A DNA stretch of 44,119 bases, taken from NCBI RefSeq assembly GCF_028066395.1, contig NZ_JALCBM010000008.1, positions 9,995 through 54,113 on the forward strand, given 5' to 3'. A program made the position numbers and the translations under genes. The notes under the pieces were generated by a model that saw nothing but the letters and a program-made list of their open reading frames with translations, ran no database searches and had not been told where the DNA came from. Positions 25,646 through 34,476 of the stretch are shown here, piece by piece. Each line of letters opens with the position of its first letter. Position 1 is the stretch's first letter. Origin of the DNA: Ruegeria sp. GTDB lineage: Bacteria; Pseudomonadota; Alphaproteobacteria; Rhodobacterales; Rhodobacteraceae.

Positions 25646-26273
25646 ACCCACTCCTTCAGCCACCCTTCTCGTCACGCGTGATTGCGCTCTCCGAAGCCAC
25701 GCGAGCTACTTTGAAGGGCGCCTCGCACTGGAAAACAATTGTTCCACAGTTGGGAGAGTATCGCACGGGATTCTTTTGCAAGCAATTCTCACATCAGGAA
25801 TTCAATGCATACTGACCCTAGCTCAATCGAGTGGGTACTTGCTTGCACGGACGTCGGATAGACAATCGGTGACTACAACAAGCGAAGGTAGTTCACTATG
25901 AAATTTTTGGTCAACATTCTCGATCCCAGTGATAAAAGGGGAACGAAAATAAAAAGTTTTTGGTGTGCGGATAGGTAATGTCAGTTGGAGCGCCACAGTG
26001 TGGAACGGCACATAATGTGACATTTATTGACGCCGAGTTGCCATTTCCCGGCGTCAAACCTGCAACTTTCCTAGCAAATTTTTGCGTGTTCCATTGTTTA
26101 AGGCGGAAAGCAGCCGTTCGTTGCACCAACGAGTAGTTTTGTGACGCTATTCAAAGCTGAAGGAGATTCGGGGGATCAGGCCACAGTCAAGGAGTTGACT
26201 CCCATCATACCATACCGCGTTTTCCAATGCTACAAACCCAGAAACGCAAACGAGTTTAAGGTGAAGGCGATAC
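25646..26273. other. 628-base AT-rich stretch without a convincing gene
   Basis: Short open frames occur on both strands but none has a good start, ribosome site or recognisable product. An eight-pair hairpin is present: TGACGCCG at 26028-26035 pairs with CGGCGTCA at 26049-26056. The stretch separates the accessory island from the VOC gene and probably contains the island's right boundary. No attachment repeat was identified. AAGG lies shortly before the VOC start. Confidence 0.45.
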
Positions 26274-26711
26274 ATGAAGCTTGAATTTCATCACATCAAT
26301 TTCGTGGCCGACGATGTGGATCGCATGCACGAATTTTATACCAACGTACTGGGTCTGGACGATATCCCTCAGCAGAACTTCCCACGAACCGAGGCCAATG
26401 CGGAAACCGGCTATGATGGCAAGATACGCTTTGCCACCGAAGGCAGCATGCAGATGCACCTGGCCGAGCGTGCCTTCGACGTCGCATTCCGAAACGGCAA
26501 GGTCATCAACCCGGTCGAGCGTGGTCATATCGCCTTTCGCACCGATGACCTTGCGGGCTTTCTTAAGCTGCTGGATGAAAAGGGCATCCCCTATTCAGAT
26601 TACGGCACGGCCTTTGCAAAGGAATGGCATCAGGTGTTCTTTCACGATCCCGAAGGCAATGTGATTGAGGTCCACCAGCAGGTGACTGCGCAGTCAGATT
26701 CTGCAACGTGA
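26274..26711 (+). CDS. VOC (glyoxalase/dioxygenase superfamily) protein
   Basis: A 145-residue vicinal-oxygen-chelate protein. It starts with the typical LEFHHINFVADDVDRMHEFY strand-helix unit; a second such unit begins at RGHIAFRTDD. The C-terminal block HQVFFHDPEGNVIEVHQ carries a metal-ligand Glu, and the early His (residues 6-7) is another likely ligand. Members bind divalent metal and include lyases, dioxygenases and resistance proteins; the substrate cannot be told from sequence. It is a stand-alone gene, followed after about 135 bases by a composite terminator, and convergent with the FAD/GcvT gene. Confidence 0.88.
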   Translation: MKLEFHHINFVADDVDRMHEFYTNVLGLDDIPQQNFPRTEANAETGYDGKIRFATEGSMQMHLAERAFDVAFRNGKVINPVERGHIAFRTDDLAGFLKLLDEKGIPYSDYGTAFAKEWHQVFFHDPEGNVIEVHQQVTAQSDSAT

Positions 26712-26846
26712 TGAGCGTAAACCAACACTCGCGAGGTTGGGTAGGAGACCGGGGAAACTTGCAGACACCTTAACGACGTCAGAGAGGCTCGGGTCGAAAA
26801 TTTCAGACTTCGTTTGATAGGTTCCGCCCAGTAGAAACCGGCGCAA

Positions 26847-26887
26847 AAGCCTGCTTGCGCAGGCTTGCCTCCGGCGGAGGTATTTTT
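26847..26887 (+). terminator. composite 3'-end element after the VOC gene
   Basis: A perfect eight-pair hairpin AAGCCTGC-TTGC-GCAGGCTT (26847-26866) is followed by the palindrome CCTCCGGCGGAGG (26868-26880) and TATTTTT. An AACAGAAGAAG tail follows. The same palindrome, T run and tail occur in inverted orientation at 27013-27053. This points to a conserved family-type terminator for + strand transcripts. Confidence 0.7.
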
Positions 26888-26975
26888 GAACAGAAGAAGA
26901 AATGATTCCTTAACCAGAACCGTAGATCGTGGCCGTGCGGTACAGGCGGAGGCGCCGATGACCGCAACAGGAGAA

Positions 26976-27010
26976 GGCCCCCTGCCACAAGCGGGGGGCT
27001 GGATCTTTTT
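26976..27010 (+). terminator. intrinsic terminator-like hairpin with T run between two convergent terminators
   Basis: GCCCCC (26977-26982) pairs with GGGGGC (26994-26999) around an 11-base loop, followed by GGATCTTTTT. It lies about 90 bases beyond the VOC terminator and before the mirrored element of the FAD/GcvT gene, so it is not needed by either gene. It could end a short independent RNA starting around 26900, for which I see no convincing promoter. Confidence 0.45.
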
Positions 27011-27034
27011 CACATCCCTGGTTTCTTCTGTTTG

Positions 27035-27094
27035 AAAATACCTCCGCCGGAGGCATGTGCCGCCACAGGCGGCGCATTTCTTGCGCGCCGCCTG
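27035..27094 (-). terminator. composite 3'-end element after the FAD/GcvT gene
   Basis: Read on the minus strand, a ten-pair hairpin (CAGGCGGCGC at 27066-27075 with GCGCCGCCTG at 27085-27094) is followed by CCTCCGGCGGAGG (27041-27053) and TATTTTC, then AACAGAAGAAA. It mirrors the element after the VOC gene. Confidence 0.7.
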
Positions 27095-27108
27095 CGGAAC
27101 CGGGTACG

Positions 27109-29616
27109 TTAACCGTCCTTGCGGATGGTCTCGTTCTTCGGATCATAGGGGCTGTCGCAGGTTACGACCGCATCCCACAGCTTGTCCTGCATTTTGACCT
27201 GCAGCTTAGTGCCTTCGACCGCCAATTCGGGTTTGACGTAGCCCATACCGATGGATTTCTCGAACGCCACCGAGTAACCGCCCGAAGTCAGACGACCCAC
27301 GCGTTCACCTTCTGGCGTATACAGTACCTCGCGGCCCCATGGATCGGCATCGTCCGGACCGTCGATCAGCAAGGTGCAGCATTTGACGCGCACACCGGTC
27401 TCTTCCAGCTTGGCCTTGCCGTAGAAATCCTTGGACAGGTCGACAAAACGCGGCAGGTCGGCCTCAAGCGGGGTCGCATCGCGACCTAATTCAGTGCCGA
27501 AGGCGCGATAGGATTTCTCCTGACGCAGCCAGTTCTGGGCGCGGGCACCGACCAGTTTCATGCCGTGGCTCTCGCCGGCTTTCTCCAGCAGGTCGAACAG
27601 GTAGTTCTGCATCTCGATCGGGTGATGCAGTTCCCAGCCCAGCTCACCGGTATAGGCCACGCGGATCGCGTTGACCGGGCACATTCCCAGTTCGATCTGA
27701 CGGGCCGACAGCCACGGGAAACGCTTGTTGGACAGGGCGGTTTCCGGATCGGCGTCCTTGATGACCTCTTTCAGAACGTCACGCGACTTGGGTCCGGCGA
27801 TTGCGAAGACGCCCCACTGGGTGGTTACATCCTGGATCTCGATATACCCGAACTCCTCCATCTTGTCCTCGGCCGCCTTGCGCAGATAGTCGGCGTCGTA
27901 CTCGGTCCAGGCACCGGCGGAGACGATGTAGTAGTTGTTCTCGCCGTTACGGACGATGGTGTATTCGGTGCGGGTGGTACCATGCGAGGTCAGCGCGTAG
28001 GTCAGGTTGATACGACCGACCTTGGGCAGCTTGTTGCAGGTGAACCAATCCAGGAACTGGGTGGCACCGGGGCCTTTGACGACATGCTTGGTGAAGGCCG
28101 AGGCGTCGATCAGGCCAACGCCTTCGCGGATCGCTTTCGCCTCTTCAACGGCGTATTGCCACCAGCCGCCACGGCGGAAGCTGCGGCTTTCCTTGTCGAA
28201 ATTGTCCGGCGCATCCAGCGGGCCGAAATAGTTCGGACGTTCCCAGCCGTTGACCCAGCCGAACTGAGCACCGCGCGCTTTCTGGCGGTCATAGGCCGGA
28301 ACAGTTCGCAGCGGGCGGCAGGCTTCGCGCTCTTCATCCGGATGGTGCAGGATATAGACATGCTCATAGCATTCTTCGTTCTTGCGGGCCGCGAACTCGG
28401 TAGTCATCCAGTTGGATGAGTACCGCTTGGGGTCCAGCGAGGCCATGTCGATCTCGGCCTCGCCATCCACCATCATCTGCGCCAGATAGTAGCCGGTGCC
28501 GCCTGCGGCGGTGATGCCGAAGCTGAAGCCTTCGGCCAGCCACATGTTACGCAGGCCCGGAGCCGGGCCAACCAGCGGGTTGCCATCGGGGGTGTAGCAG
28601 ATTGGGCCGTTGAAATCGTCCTTCAGGCCGGAGTCGGCGCAGGAGGGCACACGTTCGGCCATCGCCATGTACTGACCCGCGATCCGGTCAAGATCCAGCG
28701 GGAACAGATCGGCGCGGAAGCTGTCCGGCACGCCATGTTCGAACTGCGCGGGTGCGCCATGTTCATAGATACCCAGAATCCAGCCGCCGCGTTCCTCACG
28801 CGCATAGGATTCGTTGTCGGCATCACGGACAACGGGGTGTTCCGGGTTGCCCGCCTCGCGCCATTTGACCAGCTCGGGGTCTTTGTCCATGACGATGAAG
28901 GTGTGTTCAACCGGGATCGCGGGCATCTTGATGCCCAGCATCTTGGCGGTGCGCTGCGCGTGGTTGCCCGATGCGGTCACGACATGCTCGGCGGTGATCA
29001 CCACCTGCTCGTCCGACGGAACAAGGTTGCCACCCTTCTCGACCATCTTGGTGCAGGTGACTTCCCAATGGGTGCCGTTCCAGTGGAACGCATCGGCTTG
29101 CATCTTGCGGACGATGTCGACGCCGCGCTGACGGGCACCCTTGGCCATCGCCTGAGTCACATCGGCGGGGTTAATATAGCCGTCCTCGGTGTGATAGATC
29201 GCGCCCTTCAGGTCCGAGGTTTCGATCAACGGCCAGCGCTCCTTGATCTGATCCGGGGTCAGCCATTCATAAGCGACATCGCAGGTCTCGGCGGTGGACG
29301 CGTAGAGCATATATTCGTCCATGCGGTCCTGCGTCTGCGCCATGCGGAGGTTGCCCACCACGGCGAAACCCGCATTCAGGCCGGTTTCTTCCTCAAGCGT
29401 CTTGTAGAAATCGACCGAGTACTTGTGAATATGCGTCGTCGCATAGGACATGTTGAACAGCGGCAGCAGGCCCGCCGCGTGCCAGGTGGAACCGGAGGTC
29501 AGCTCATCCCGCTCGATCAGCATCACATCGTCCCAGCCTGCCTTGGCCAGGTGATAGGCAATCGAGGTTCCGACGGCACCACCGCCGACGACCAGTGCTT
29601 TGGCTTGGGTTTTCAT
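27109..29616 (-). CDS. FAD-dependent oxidoreductase with C-terminal GcvT domain (dimethylglycine/sarcosine dehydrogenase type)
   Basis: An 835-residue two-domain enzyme. The N-terminal half is a DAO-type FAD domain with GGGAVG at residues 11-16 and STWHAAGL at 43-50, where H46 corresponds to the His that binds FAD covalently in dimethylglycine oxidase. The C-terminal half is a GcvT/aminomethyltransferase fold (IREGVGLIDASAFTKHVV, VAYTGELGWELHHP, SYRAFGTELG), which transfers the released one-carbon unit to tetrahydrofolate. Roseobacters use several such paralogues to demethylate N-methylated amines; the exact substrate is not decidable here. The start MKTQAKALVVGGG is preferred over an ATG 22 codons upstream because it matches family length and has GGAG nearby. 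It ends in a composite terminator. Confidence 0.92.
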   Translation of the reverse strand: MKTQAKALVVGGGAVGTSIAYHLAKAGWDDVMLIERDELTSGSTWHAAGLLPLFNMSYATTHIHKYSVDFYKTLEEETGLNAGFAVVGNLRMAQTQDRMDEYMLYASTAETCDVAYEWLTPDQIKERWPLIETSDLKGAIYHTEDGYINPADVTQAMAKGARQRGVDIVRKMQADAFHWNGTHWEVTCTKMVEKGGNLVPSDEQVVITAEHVVTASGNHAQRTAKMLGIKMPAIPVEHTFIVMDKDPELVKWREAGNPEHPVVRDADNESYAREERGGWILGIYEHGAPAQFEHGVPDSFRADLFPLDLDRIAGQYMAMAERVPSCADSGLKDDFNGPICYTPDGNPLVGPAPGLRNMWLAEGFSFGITAAGGTGYYLAQMMVDGEAEIDMASLDPKRYSSNWMTTEFAARKNEECYEHVYILHHPDEEREACRPLRTVPAYDRQKARGAQFGWVNGWERPNYFGPLDAPDNFDKESRSFRRGGWWQYAVEEAKAIREGVGLIDASAFTKHVVKGPGATQFLDWFTCNKLPKVGRINLTYALTSHGTTRTEYTIVRNGENNYYIVSAGAWTEYDADYLRKAAEDKMEEFGYIEIQDVTTQWGVFAIAGPKSRDVLKEVIKDADPETALSNKRFPWLSARQIELGMCPVNAIRVAYTGELGWELHHPIEMQNYLFDLLEKAGESHGMKLVGARAQNWLRQEKSYRAFGTELGRDATPLEADLPRFVDLSKDFYGKAKLEETGVRVKCCTLLIDGPDDADPWGREVLYTPEGERVGRLTSGGYSVAFEKSIGMGYVKPELAVEGTKLQVKMQDKLWDAVVTCDSPYDPKNETIRKDG

Positions 29617-29702
29617 GTCCGGACGACTCCGCTTGAATTCAGTTGGCACCATATGGCGCAAATCGGCGGGATCACGCGACATTCATCCGACCAGTGATAT
29701 AA

Positions 29703-29732
29703 GAAAAACGACCCGCAGGGGCTGCGGGTCGT
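29703..29732 (-). terminator. intrinsic terminator of the 29753-30982 gene
   Basis: ACGACCCGCA (29708-29717) and TGCGGGTCGT (29723-29732) form a perfect ten-pair stem with a five-base loop. On the minus strand it is followed by TTTTCTT. It ends the upstream minus-strand transcript and separates it from the FAD/GcvT gene. Confidence 0.88.
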
Positions 29733-29752
29733 CAATTTGGGGAATTACCGGG

Positions 29753-30982
29753 TCAATTACCGACCGAACAGCGCTTGCTGCTGCCGATAGAAGAGCAGGA
29801 GGAACTGCCACCGCCCTTGCGCACCCGAACTTCGGTTGGGGCTGGTTCTTCCTCACTGGCAGAGGTCGCCCCGAACTTGGGCAGCATAGCCAGCAATGTG
29901 CCGATGACCCCTTTGGTTTCAGACGGGGTGTCCAAGCTGGCCTCTTGCTGGTCGGTCTGCAGCAAAAGTTCTTGCGCGCGACCGTAACCCACCTGCATCA
30001 GGTTCTGGTTTTCAAACACCTCTCCGCCGGTGATATTCAGCATGCCTTCAGTATTGAAACCTGAACTGGCCAGCGTGTTGACCATCACTGCACCCATATC
30101 CAGGTTTTCGATCTTGTCCTGCGAAATCTTGTCCTGCGCCCGTTGCATCTCGCGGTAGAGGTCATTCATCCTGTCGGCCGTTTCCGGCTGCTGATCCAGT
30201 GCGACCGCAACACCTTGTCCCACAGCGGGCGAGGGATGGGCGAGCAACGCATTGAGCCCTGCGTAATCCACCGCGGTCAAAAGCTGGCGAATCGAGGCAT
30301 CGCTCGCCTTGCCGTGCAGTCGCAGCACAACCTCTTCATCAAACCCGATACGCCCGGTGATCCTCCGGTACTCTGCTGCGTTCGGTTGCCCAAGCAAATC
30401 GCCGGTCTCTTCTGCAAAGGCGACGCCGTCGATAACAGCAAAGCCTTCGCTGACTTTCATGGCGTTCGTGAACGCGGCCTGTCGTCCAAGGGCCAGACCG
30501 GCCAATGTGTTGCGCGCCGATTTTGGTTTCAGCGAGATATCGAACCAGAGGATTTCAGTCCCGTTTGCGAAAACATACCCGGTCTCATTCAGCTTGCGCA
30601 GGGCCGCTTCCCGACCTCCATTTGCCAGACGGGCAAGCTCGACCGGATTGCTGATCGAGCTGATCAGGGGTGTCGGGCCATAATCCGACAAGACGGTCGA
30701 TACCGCTTGGGCGTCTGTGTCATCGATTGCATACCGGCTCCACCCGTCCGGCGCGTTGGGAATGTAAGATTTGGCGCCAGCCTTCCAGCGGTCTTGCCGT
30801 TCACGCTCGGCCTTTTCAGCGACCTTTTCCTGCTGGCGTTCGCTGAAGCGTGACCTGATCGTGTCGATATAGCCTTCTGCCGACAGGATGCCTTCGTGTT
30901 TTTTGTCCTGCTGGTAGTAGTCGAGACCGGCAATAACAATCATCGCGACCAGCGCGAAGCCCAGGAACCGCAACGCGTCCAT
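29753..30982 (-). CDS. membrane-anchored hypothetical protein
   Basis: A 409-residue protein with one N-terminal hydrophobic helix (MDALRFLGFALVAMIVIAG), then a charged, helical segment rich in Glu/Arg/Lys (residues about 45-70), a mixed alpha/beta middle, and a Ser/Cys-rich tail (SSSCSSIGSS). I recognise no family. The start at 30982 is chosen because GAGG lies six bases before this ATG; no better start exists upstream. It follows the D-lactate dehydrogenase-type gene on the same strand and is closed by a strong terminator. A perfect palindrome lies just upstream of its ribosome site and may regulate it. The anchor is probably a signal anchor, with the bulk in the periplasm. Confidence 0.75.
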   Translation of the reverse strand: MDALRFLGFALVAMIVIAGLDYYQQDKKHEGILSAEGYIDTIRSRFSERQQEKVAEKAERERQDRWKAGAKSYIPNAPDGWSRYAIDDTDAQAVSTVLSDYGPTPLISSISNPVELARLANGGREAALRKLNETGYVFANGTEILWFDISLKPKSARNTLAGLALGRQAAFTNAMKVSEGFAVIDGVAFAEETGDLLGQPNAAEYRRITGRIGFDEEVVLRLHGKASDASIRQLLTAVDYAGLNALLAHPSPAVGQGVAVALDQQPETADRMNDLYREMQRAQDKISQDKIENLDMGAVMVNTLASSGFNTEGMLNITGGEVFENQNLMQVGYGRAQELLLQTDQQEASLDTPSETKGVIGTLLAMLPKFGATSASEEEPAPTEVRVRKGGGSSSCSSIGSSKRCSVGN

Positions 30983-31001
30983 AATAAACCTCGGAATCAA
31001 T

Positions 31002-31020
31002 ATTCTGCTCTGAGCAGAAT
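31002..31020. promoter_or_regulatory. perfect 19-base palindrome, operator candidate
   Basis: ATTCTGCTC-T-GAGCAGAAT is a perfect inverted repeat with a one-base centre. It lies between two minus-strand genes, about 20 bases before the start of the 409-residue hypothetical protein. The short centre fits a dimeric regulator site better than an RNA terminator hairpin. Read on the minus strand it has no T run behind it. Confidence 0.45.
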
Positions 31021-31077
31021 GATCACATGAAATTGAGGCGTCGGTATGGCTGGAAAGGGCAGAAGGTTTGGTTGAAT

Positions 31078-32478
31078 TCAGGGCAGGATCTTGCCCGGGT
31101 TCATGATGTTGTCGGGGTCCAGCGCTGCCTTGATCGCGGACATATACCGTGTCGCCGCACCCAGTTCGCGTTCCAGATAGGGCCGTTTGCCTTGGCCGAT
31201 GCCGTGCTCACCGGTGCAGGTGCCCTCCATCGAGATTGCCAGATCGTTCAGCCAGCCAACAAAGGTTTCGGCCTTGGCGACCTCATCCGCGTCGTCCATG
31301 TCGATCAGCAGCAGCGAGTGGAAATTGCCATCGCCCACATGCCCCACCATCGGCGCCAGCAGGCCCAGTTCGACGGCCTTGTTCTGCGTCCGGGTCACGC
31401 AGTCCGCAAGGCACGAGATCGGGACGCAGACATCGGTTGATATCCCCCGTGCACCGGGGCGCAGTTGCAGGCAGGCCCAATACATGTCGTGCCGCGCCTG
31501 CCACAGCTTGTTGCGTTCTTCGGTGGTCGAGGTGGCAGCGAAATCGGTGCCGCCGAATTCGCCGGCGATCTGACCAAAGGTTTCGGCCTGTTCCGCCGCA
31601 CCACTTTCCGAGCCGTGGAATTCCAGCAACAGCAGCGGGGTTTCCGGCAAGCTTAGCCCGGAATAGGCGTTGGCGGCACGGACGGACATGTCGTCCAGCA
31701 GTTCGATCCGGGCGACGGGAATGCCGTATTGGATCGTCATCATCACCGCCTGACAGGCCGCATCGACCGTCGGAAAAGAACACCGGGCCGAGGTGATTGC
31801 CTCGGGGATGCCCTGCAGGCGTAGGGTCAGCTCGGTGATGATGCCCAACGTCCCCTCAGCCCCGATCAGCAGGCGGGTCAGGTCGTATCCGGCCGAGGAT
31901 TTTTTCGCCCTCTGCCCGGTGCGGATGATCTGACCATCGGGCATCACCGCCTCAAGGCTCAGCACATTGTCCTTCATCGTGCCATAGCGCACCGCATTGG
32001 TGCCCGAGGCCCGCGTCGCCGCCATCCCACCGAGCGAGGCATTGGCCCCGGGGTCAATAGGGAAGAACAGGCCCTGATCGCGCAGATGAGTGTTCAGATC
32101 TTCGCGCGTGACACCGGGTTGCACGACGCAATCCAGATCACCCGCATGAACCGCCAGCACCTTGTTCATCTGCATCAGATCGACCGAGACCCCCCCCGCG
32201 GGCGCATTCACATGCCCTTCCAGCGAGGTGCCGGTGCCAAAGGGGATGACCGGCACCTTGTGGGCGGCGCAGGTCCGCACGATCTCGGCCACTTCGTCGG
32301 TTGAATGAGGGAAGACCACGGCGTCGGGGCTTTGGTTATCGATCCAGGTGGTCGTATGACCATGCTGTTCCCGGATCGCCGCGCTGGTTTGCAGCCGATC
32401 CCCAAAGCGCTGTTTCAGGATACCGATGGCAGTTTCGATCCCGGCCTCGTTTCTTGGCAAAGTCGTCGCCTGCACCAT
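31078..32478 (-). CDS. FAD-binding oxidoreductase, D-lactate dehydrogenase (cytochrome)/glycolate oxidase GlcD type
   Basis: A 466-residue flavoprotein of the vanillyl-alcohol-oxidase-like superfamily. The FAD-binding N-terminal domain shows VPVIPFGTGTSLEGH and the block PGANASLGGMAATRASGTNA; the C-terminal FAD-oxidase domain shows GHVGDGNFHSLL, CTGEHGIGQGK and LDPDNIMNPGKILP. This pattern fits D-lactate dehydrogenase (cytochrome) and its GlcD-like relatives, which oxidise D-2-hydroxyacids and pass electrons to the respiratory chain. AAGGA lies six bases before the ATG. It lies downstream of the gamma-glutamyltransferase gene on the same strand, separated by an 82-base gap with a long inverted repeat. 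A 2-hydroxyacid dehydrogenase gene further upstream acts on similar substrates. Confidence 0.92.
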   Translation of the reverse strand: MVQATTLPRNEAGIETAIGILKQRFGDRLQTSAAIREQHGHTTTWIDNQSPDAVVFPHSTDEVAEIVRTCAAHKVPVIPFGTGTSLEGHVNAPAGGVSVDLMQMNKVLAVHAGDLDCVVQPGVTREDLNTHLRDQGLFFPIDPGANASLGGMAATRASGTNAVRYGTMKDNVLSLEAVMPDGQIIRTGQRAKKSSAGYDLTRLLIGAEGTLGIITELTLRLQGIPEAITSARCSFPTVDAACQAVMMTIQYGIPVARIELLDDMSVRAANAYSGLSLPETPLLLLEFHGSESGAAEQAETFGQIAGEFGGTDFAATSTTEERNKLWQARHDMYWACLQLRPGARGISTDVCVPISCLADCVTRTQNKAVELGLLAPMVGHVGDGNFHSLLLIDMDDADEVAKAETFVGWLNDLAISMEGTCTGEHGIGQGKRPYLERELGAATRYMSAIKAALDPDNIMNPGKILP

Positions 32479-32495
32479 GGTCTGTCCTTCCCCGG

Positions 32496-32553
32496 CTTGC
32501 CCCGATAGGGGCCTTTCAGCCCATGACTAAAAGGCCCGTCCGGTCGGGGCAAG
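32496..32553. repeat. long two-part inverted repeat between the gamma-glutamyltransferase and D-lactate dehydrogenase-type genes
   Basis: CTTGCCCCGA (32496-32505) pairs with TCGGGGCAAG (32544-32553), and inside it GGCCTTT (32510-32516) pairs with AAAGGCC (32530-32536). The transcript could fold into an extended stem. No long T run follows on the minus strand, so it may be an inefficient terminator, an RNA-processing hairpin or a DNA site. Confidence 0.55.
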
Positions 32554-32560
32554 GGTTGCG

Positions 32561-34354
32561 TCAGTCTCCCAGCGCAATCCCCTCACGCCGATGGTCGGCT
32601 GCGCCTTTCAGAACCTCTCCGATCTCGATGGCGTGCAGGCCTGAGGTCAGATCGCGCGGATTGACCTCGAACCCCATGGCGATCAGCGCGTCGGAATGGC
32701 CCTCAGCAGCGGTGTCGAGTTCAAGGTCATAGGTGCCGAATCGGTTGACCAGATGTGGCAGCATGACCGCCTCCTGAATGTTCATGCCCCAATCGGCCCA
32801 GGCGATGATCGACTTGGCCACATAGCCAATGATCCGGCTGCCGCCCGGCGAGCCAATGGCCAGAACCGGAACCCCGTCCTGCAACACAATCGTCGGGCTC
32901 ATGGATGAACGCGGGCGCTTGCCAGGCTCCAACCGGTTGGCAATCGGCACGCCATCCGAATGGGTCCGGAACGAGAAATCTGTCAGCTCATTGTTCAGCA
33001 GGAAACCGTTGGTCATGAGGCGCGAGCCAAAACCATTCTCGATGGTCGTGGTCATCGACAGCACATTGCCATAGGCATCCACGATTGAGATATGCGAGGT
33101 CGAGGGCAATTCCAGCGACACATCATCCGCCCAATTCGAGGCATGGTCGAACTCGGGGTTGCCGGGGGCGATATCAACCAATGCGCCGCCCTCGGACAGC
33201 AGCGACCCGCGCTGCGCCAGATAGTCCGGGTCAACCAAGCCTTCGGTGGGCATCGGGACAAAATCGCTGTCGGCCATGTAGCGCCCCCGATCCGCGAAAG
33301 CCAGGCGCGAGGCATCGCCGATCAACCGCCACGCCTCGGGGCTGTCCGGTCCCATCGCAGGCAGGTCATAGCCCTGCACCATGCCCAAAATCTGCCCCAC
33401 GGTCAGCGCACCCGAGGAAGGGGGACCCATGCCGCAAACCTCATAAGCGCGATAAGCGGCGCAAACCGGTTCCCTCTCGATCACCTGATAAAGCGCCAGA
33501 TCGGTGACGGACAACACGCCGGGATTGCCGGGCGCGGTACGGACTGTGTTGACGATCCCTGCTGCGATATCCCCACCATAGAACCCTGCCGACCCCTCGG
33601 TCGCCAGCGTTCGCAGGGTTTCGGCATAGGCCGGATTGGTCAAGCGCTGCCCCTGCGCCAACGGCTGACCGTCGGGCAGGAAATACGCCGCCGTTGCGGG
33701 AAATCGCGACAGGCGCTCGGCGTCCCGTTCGACCAGACCGGCAAGGCGGGGCGAGACCAGAAAGCCCTCATCCGCCAGTTGGATACCATCGACAAACAAC
33801 GACGGCCACGGGCTGCGGCCCCAGCGGCGGTGTGCTTCTTCAAGCAGCGCGGGAGTGCCGGGTGTGCCCACGGACAAACCGCCGACCACGGCATCGAAGA
33901 ATTTCAGCGGCTCGCCATTTTCGTCCTGAAACAGCCTAGGCGTTGCCTCCAGCGGCGCTGTTTCCCGCCCGTCCAGCGTGGTCAGAGTTTCACTCGCCGC
34001 ATCATACCAGACCAGAAACGCACCGCCGCCCAGGCCCGAAGATTGCGGCTCAACCAGACCCAGAACCACCTGCACCGCAACCATCGCATCCGCCGCCGAG
34101 CCCCCGGCACGCAACACACGCGCGCCAGCCTCGACCGCCAGCGGGTTTGCAGCGGCAACCATCCAGTTTTCAGCTTCGACCGGGACGCCATTCGCCTTCG
34201 CCTCCAAGGCGGCGATGACCTGATCGGTCAGGCCCTGAACCTGCCCCTCGGTTGGGGCTTCTGGCGATACGGCATCTGCGGTTTCCTGCGCCAGCGCGGG
34301 CGTGGCGGCAATCGCCGTGGTCAGTAAAATTCCTGAAATCCAATTGGCACGCAT
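32561..34354 (-). CDS. ggt: gamma-glutamyltransferase (exported)
   Basis: A 597-residue precursor of the Ntn-hydrolase family that cleaves and transfers gamma-glutamyl groups, for example from glutathione, in the periplasm. An N-terminal signal peptide ends near TPALAQ (residue 23). The self-cleavage site precedes the catalytic Thr at about residue 419 in LPSTSHISIVDAYGNVLS, which begins the small subunit. MTTTIENGFGSRL and the glycine block AIGSPGGSRIIG are also family features. GGAGG lies five bases before the ATG. The gene is the second of a minus-strand series after the 2-hydroxyacid dehydrogenase. Confidence 0.94.
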   Translation of the reverse strand: MRANWISGILLTTAIAATPALAQETADAVSPEAPTEGQVQGLTDQVIAALEAKANGVPVEAENWMVAAANPLAVEAGARVLRAGGSAADAMVAVQVVLGLVEPQSSGLGGGAFLVWYDAASETLTTLDGRETAPLEATPRLFQDENGEPLKFFDAVVGGLSVGTPGTPALLEEAHRRWGRSPWPSLFVDGIQLADEGFLVSPRLAGLVERDAERLSRFPATAAYFLPDGQPLAQGQRLTNPAYAETLRTLATEGSAGFYGGDIAAGIVNTVRTAPGNPGVLSVTDLALYQVIEREPVCAAYRAYEVCGMGPPSSGALTVGQILGMVQGYDLPAMGPDSPEAWRLIGDASRLAFADRGRYMADSDFVPMPTEGLVDPDYLAQRGSLLSEGGALVDIAPGNPEFDHASNWADDVSLELPSTSHISIVDAYGNVLSMTTTIENGFGSRLMTNGFLLNNELTDFSFRTHSDGVPIANRLEPGKRPRSSMSPTIVLQDGVPVLAIGSPGGSRIIGYVAKSIIAWADWGMNIQEAVMLPHLVNRFGTYDLELDTAAEGHSDALIAMGFEVNPRDLTSGLHAIEIGEVLKGAADHRREGIALGD

Positions 34355-34476
34355 GTGCTCCTCCCTCTCTCAATAACGTCAAACATGGCCTGCCCGCACG
34401 GCAAGACCAAAGGCTCGCGCCGACAGGATGGTAGAATTCGTCACGGGACCGGTGGTCATACGACCGCCGGACATAG

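Noticed and set aside
25823-26129. Two overlapping minus-strand frames in the AT-rich gap before the VOC gene
   Set aside because: They lack ribosome sites and recognisable products, and the sequence looks like intergenic repeat debris.
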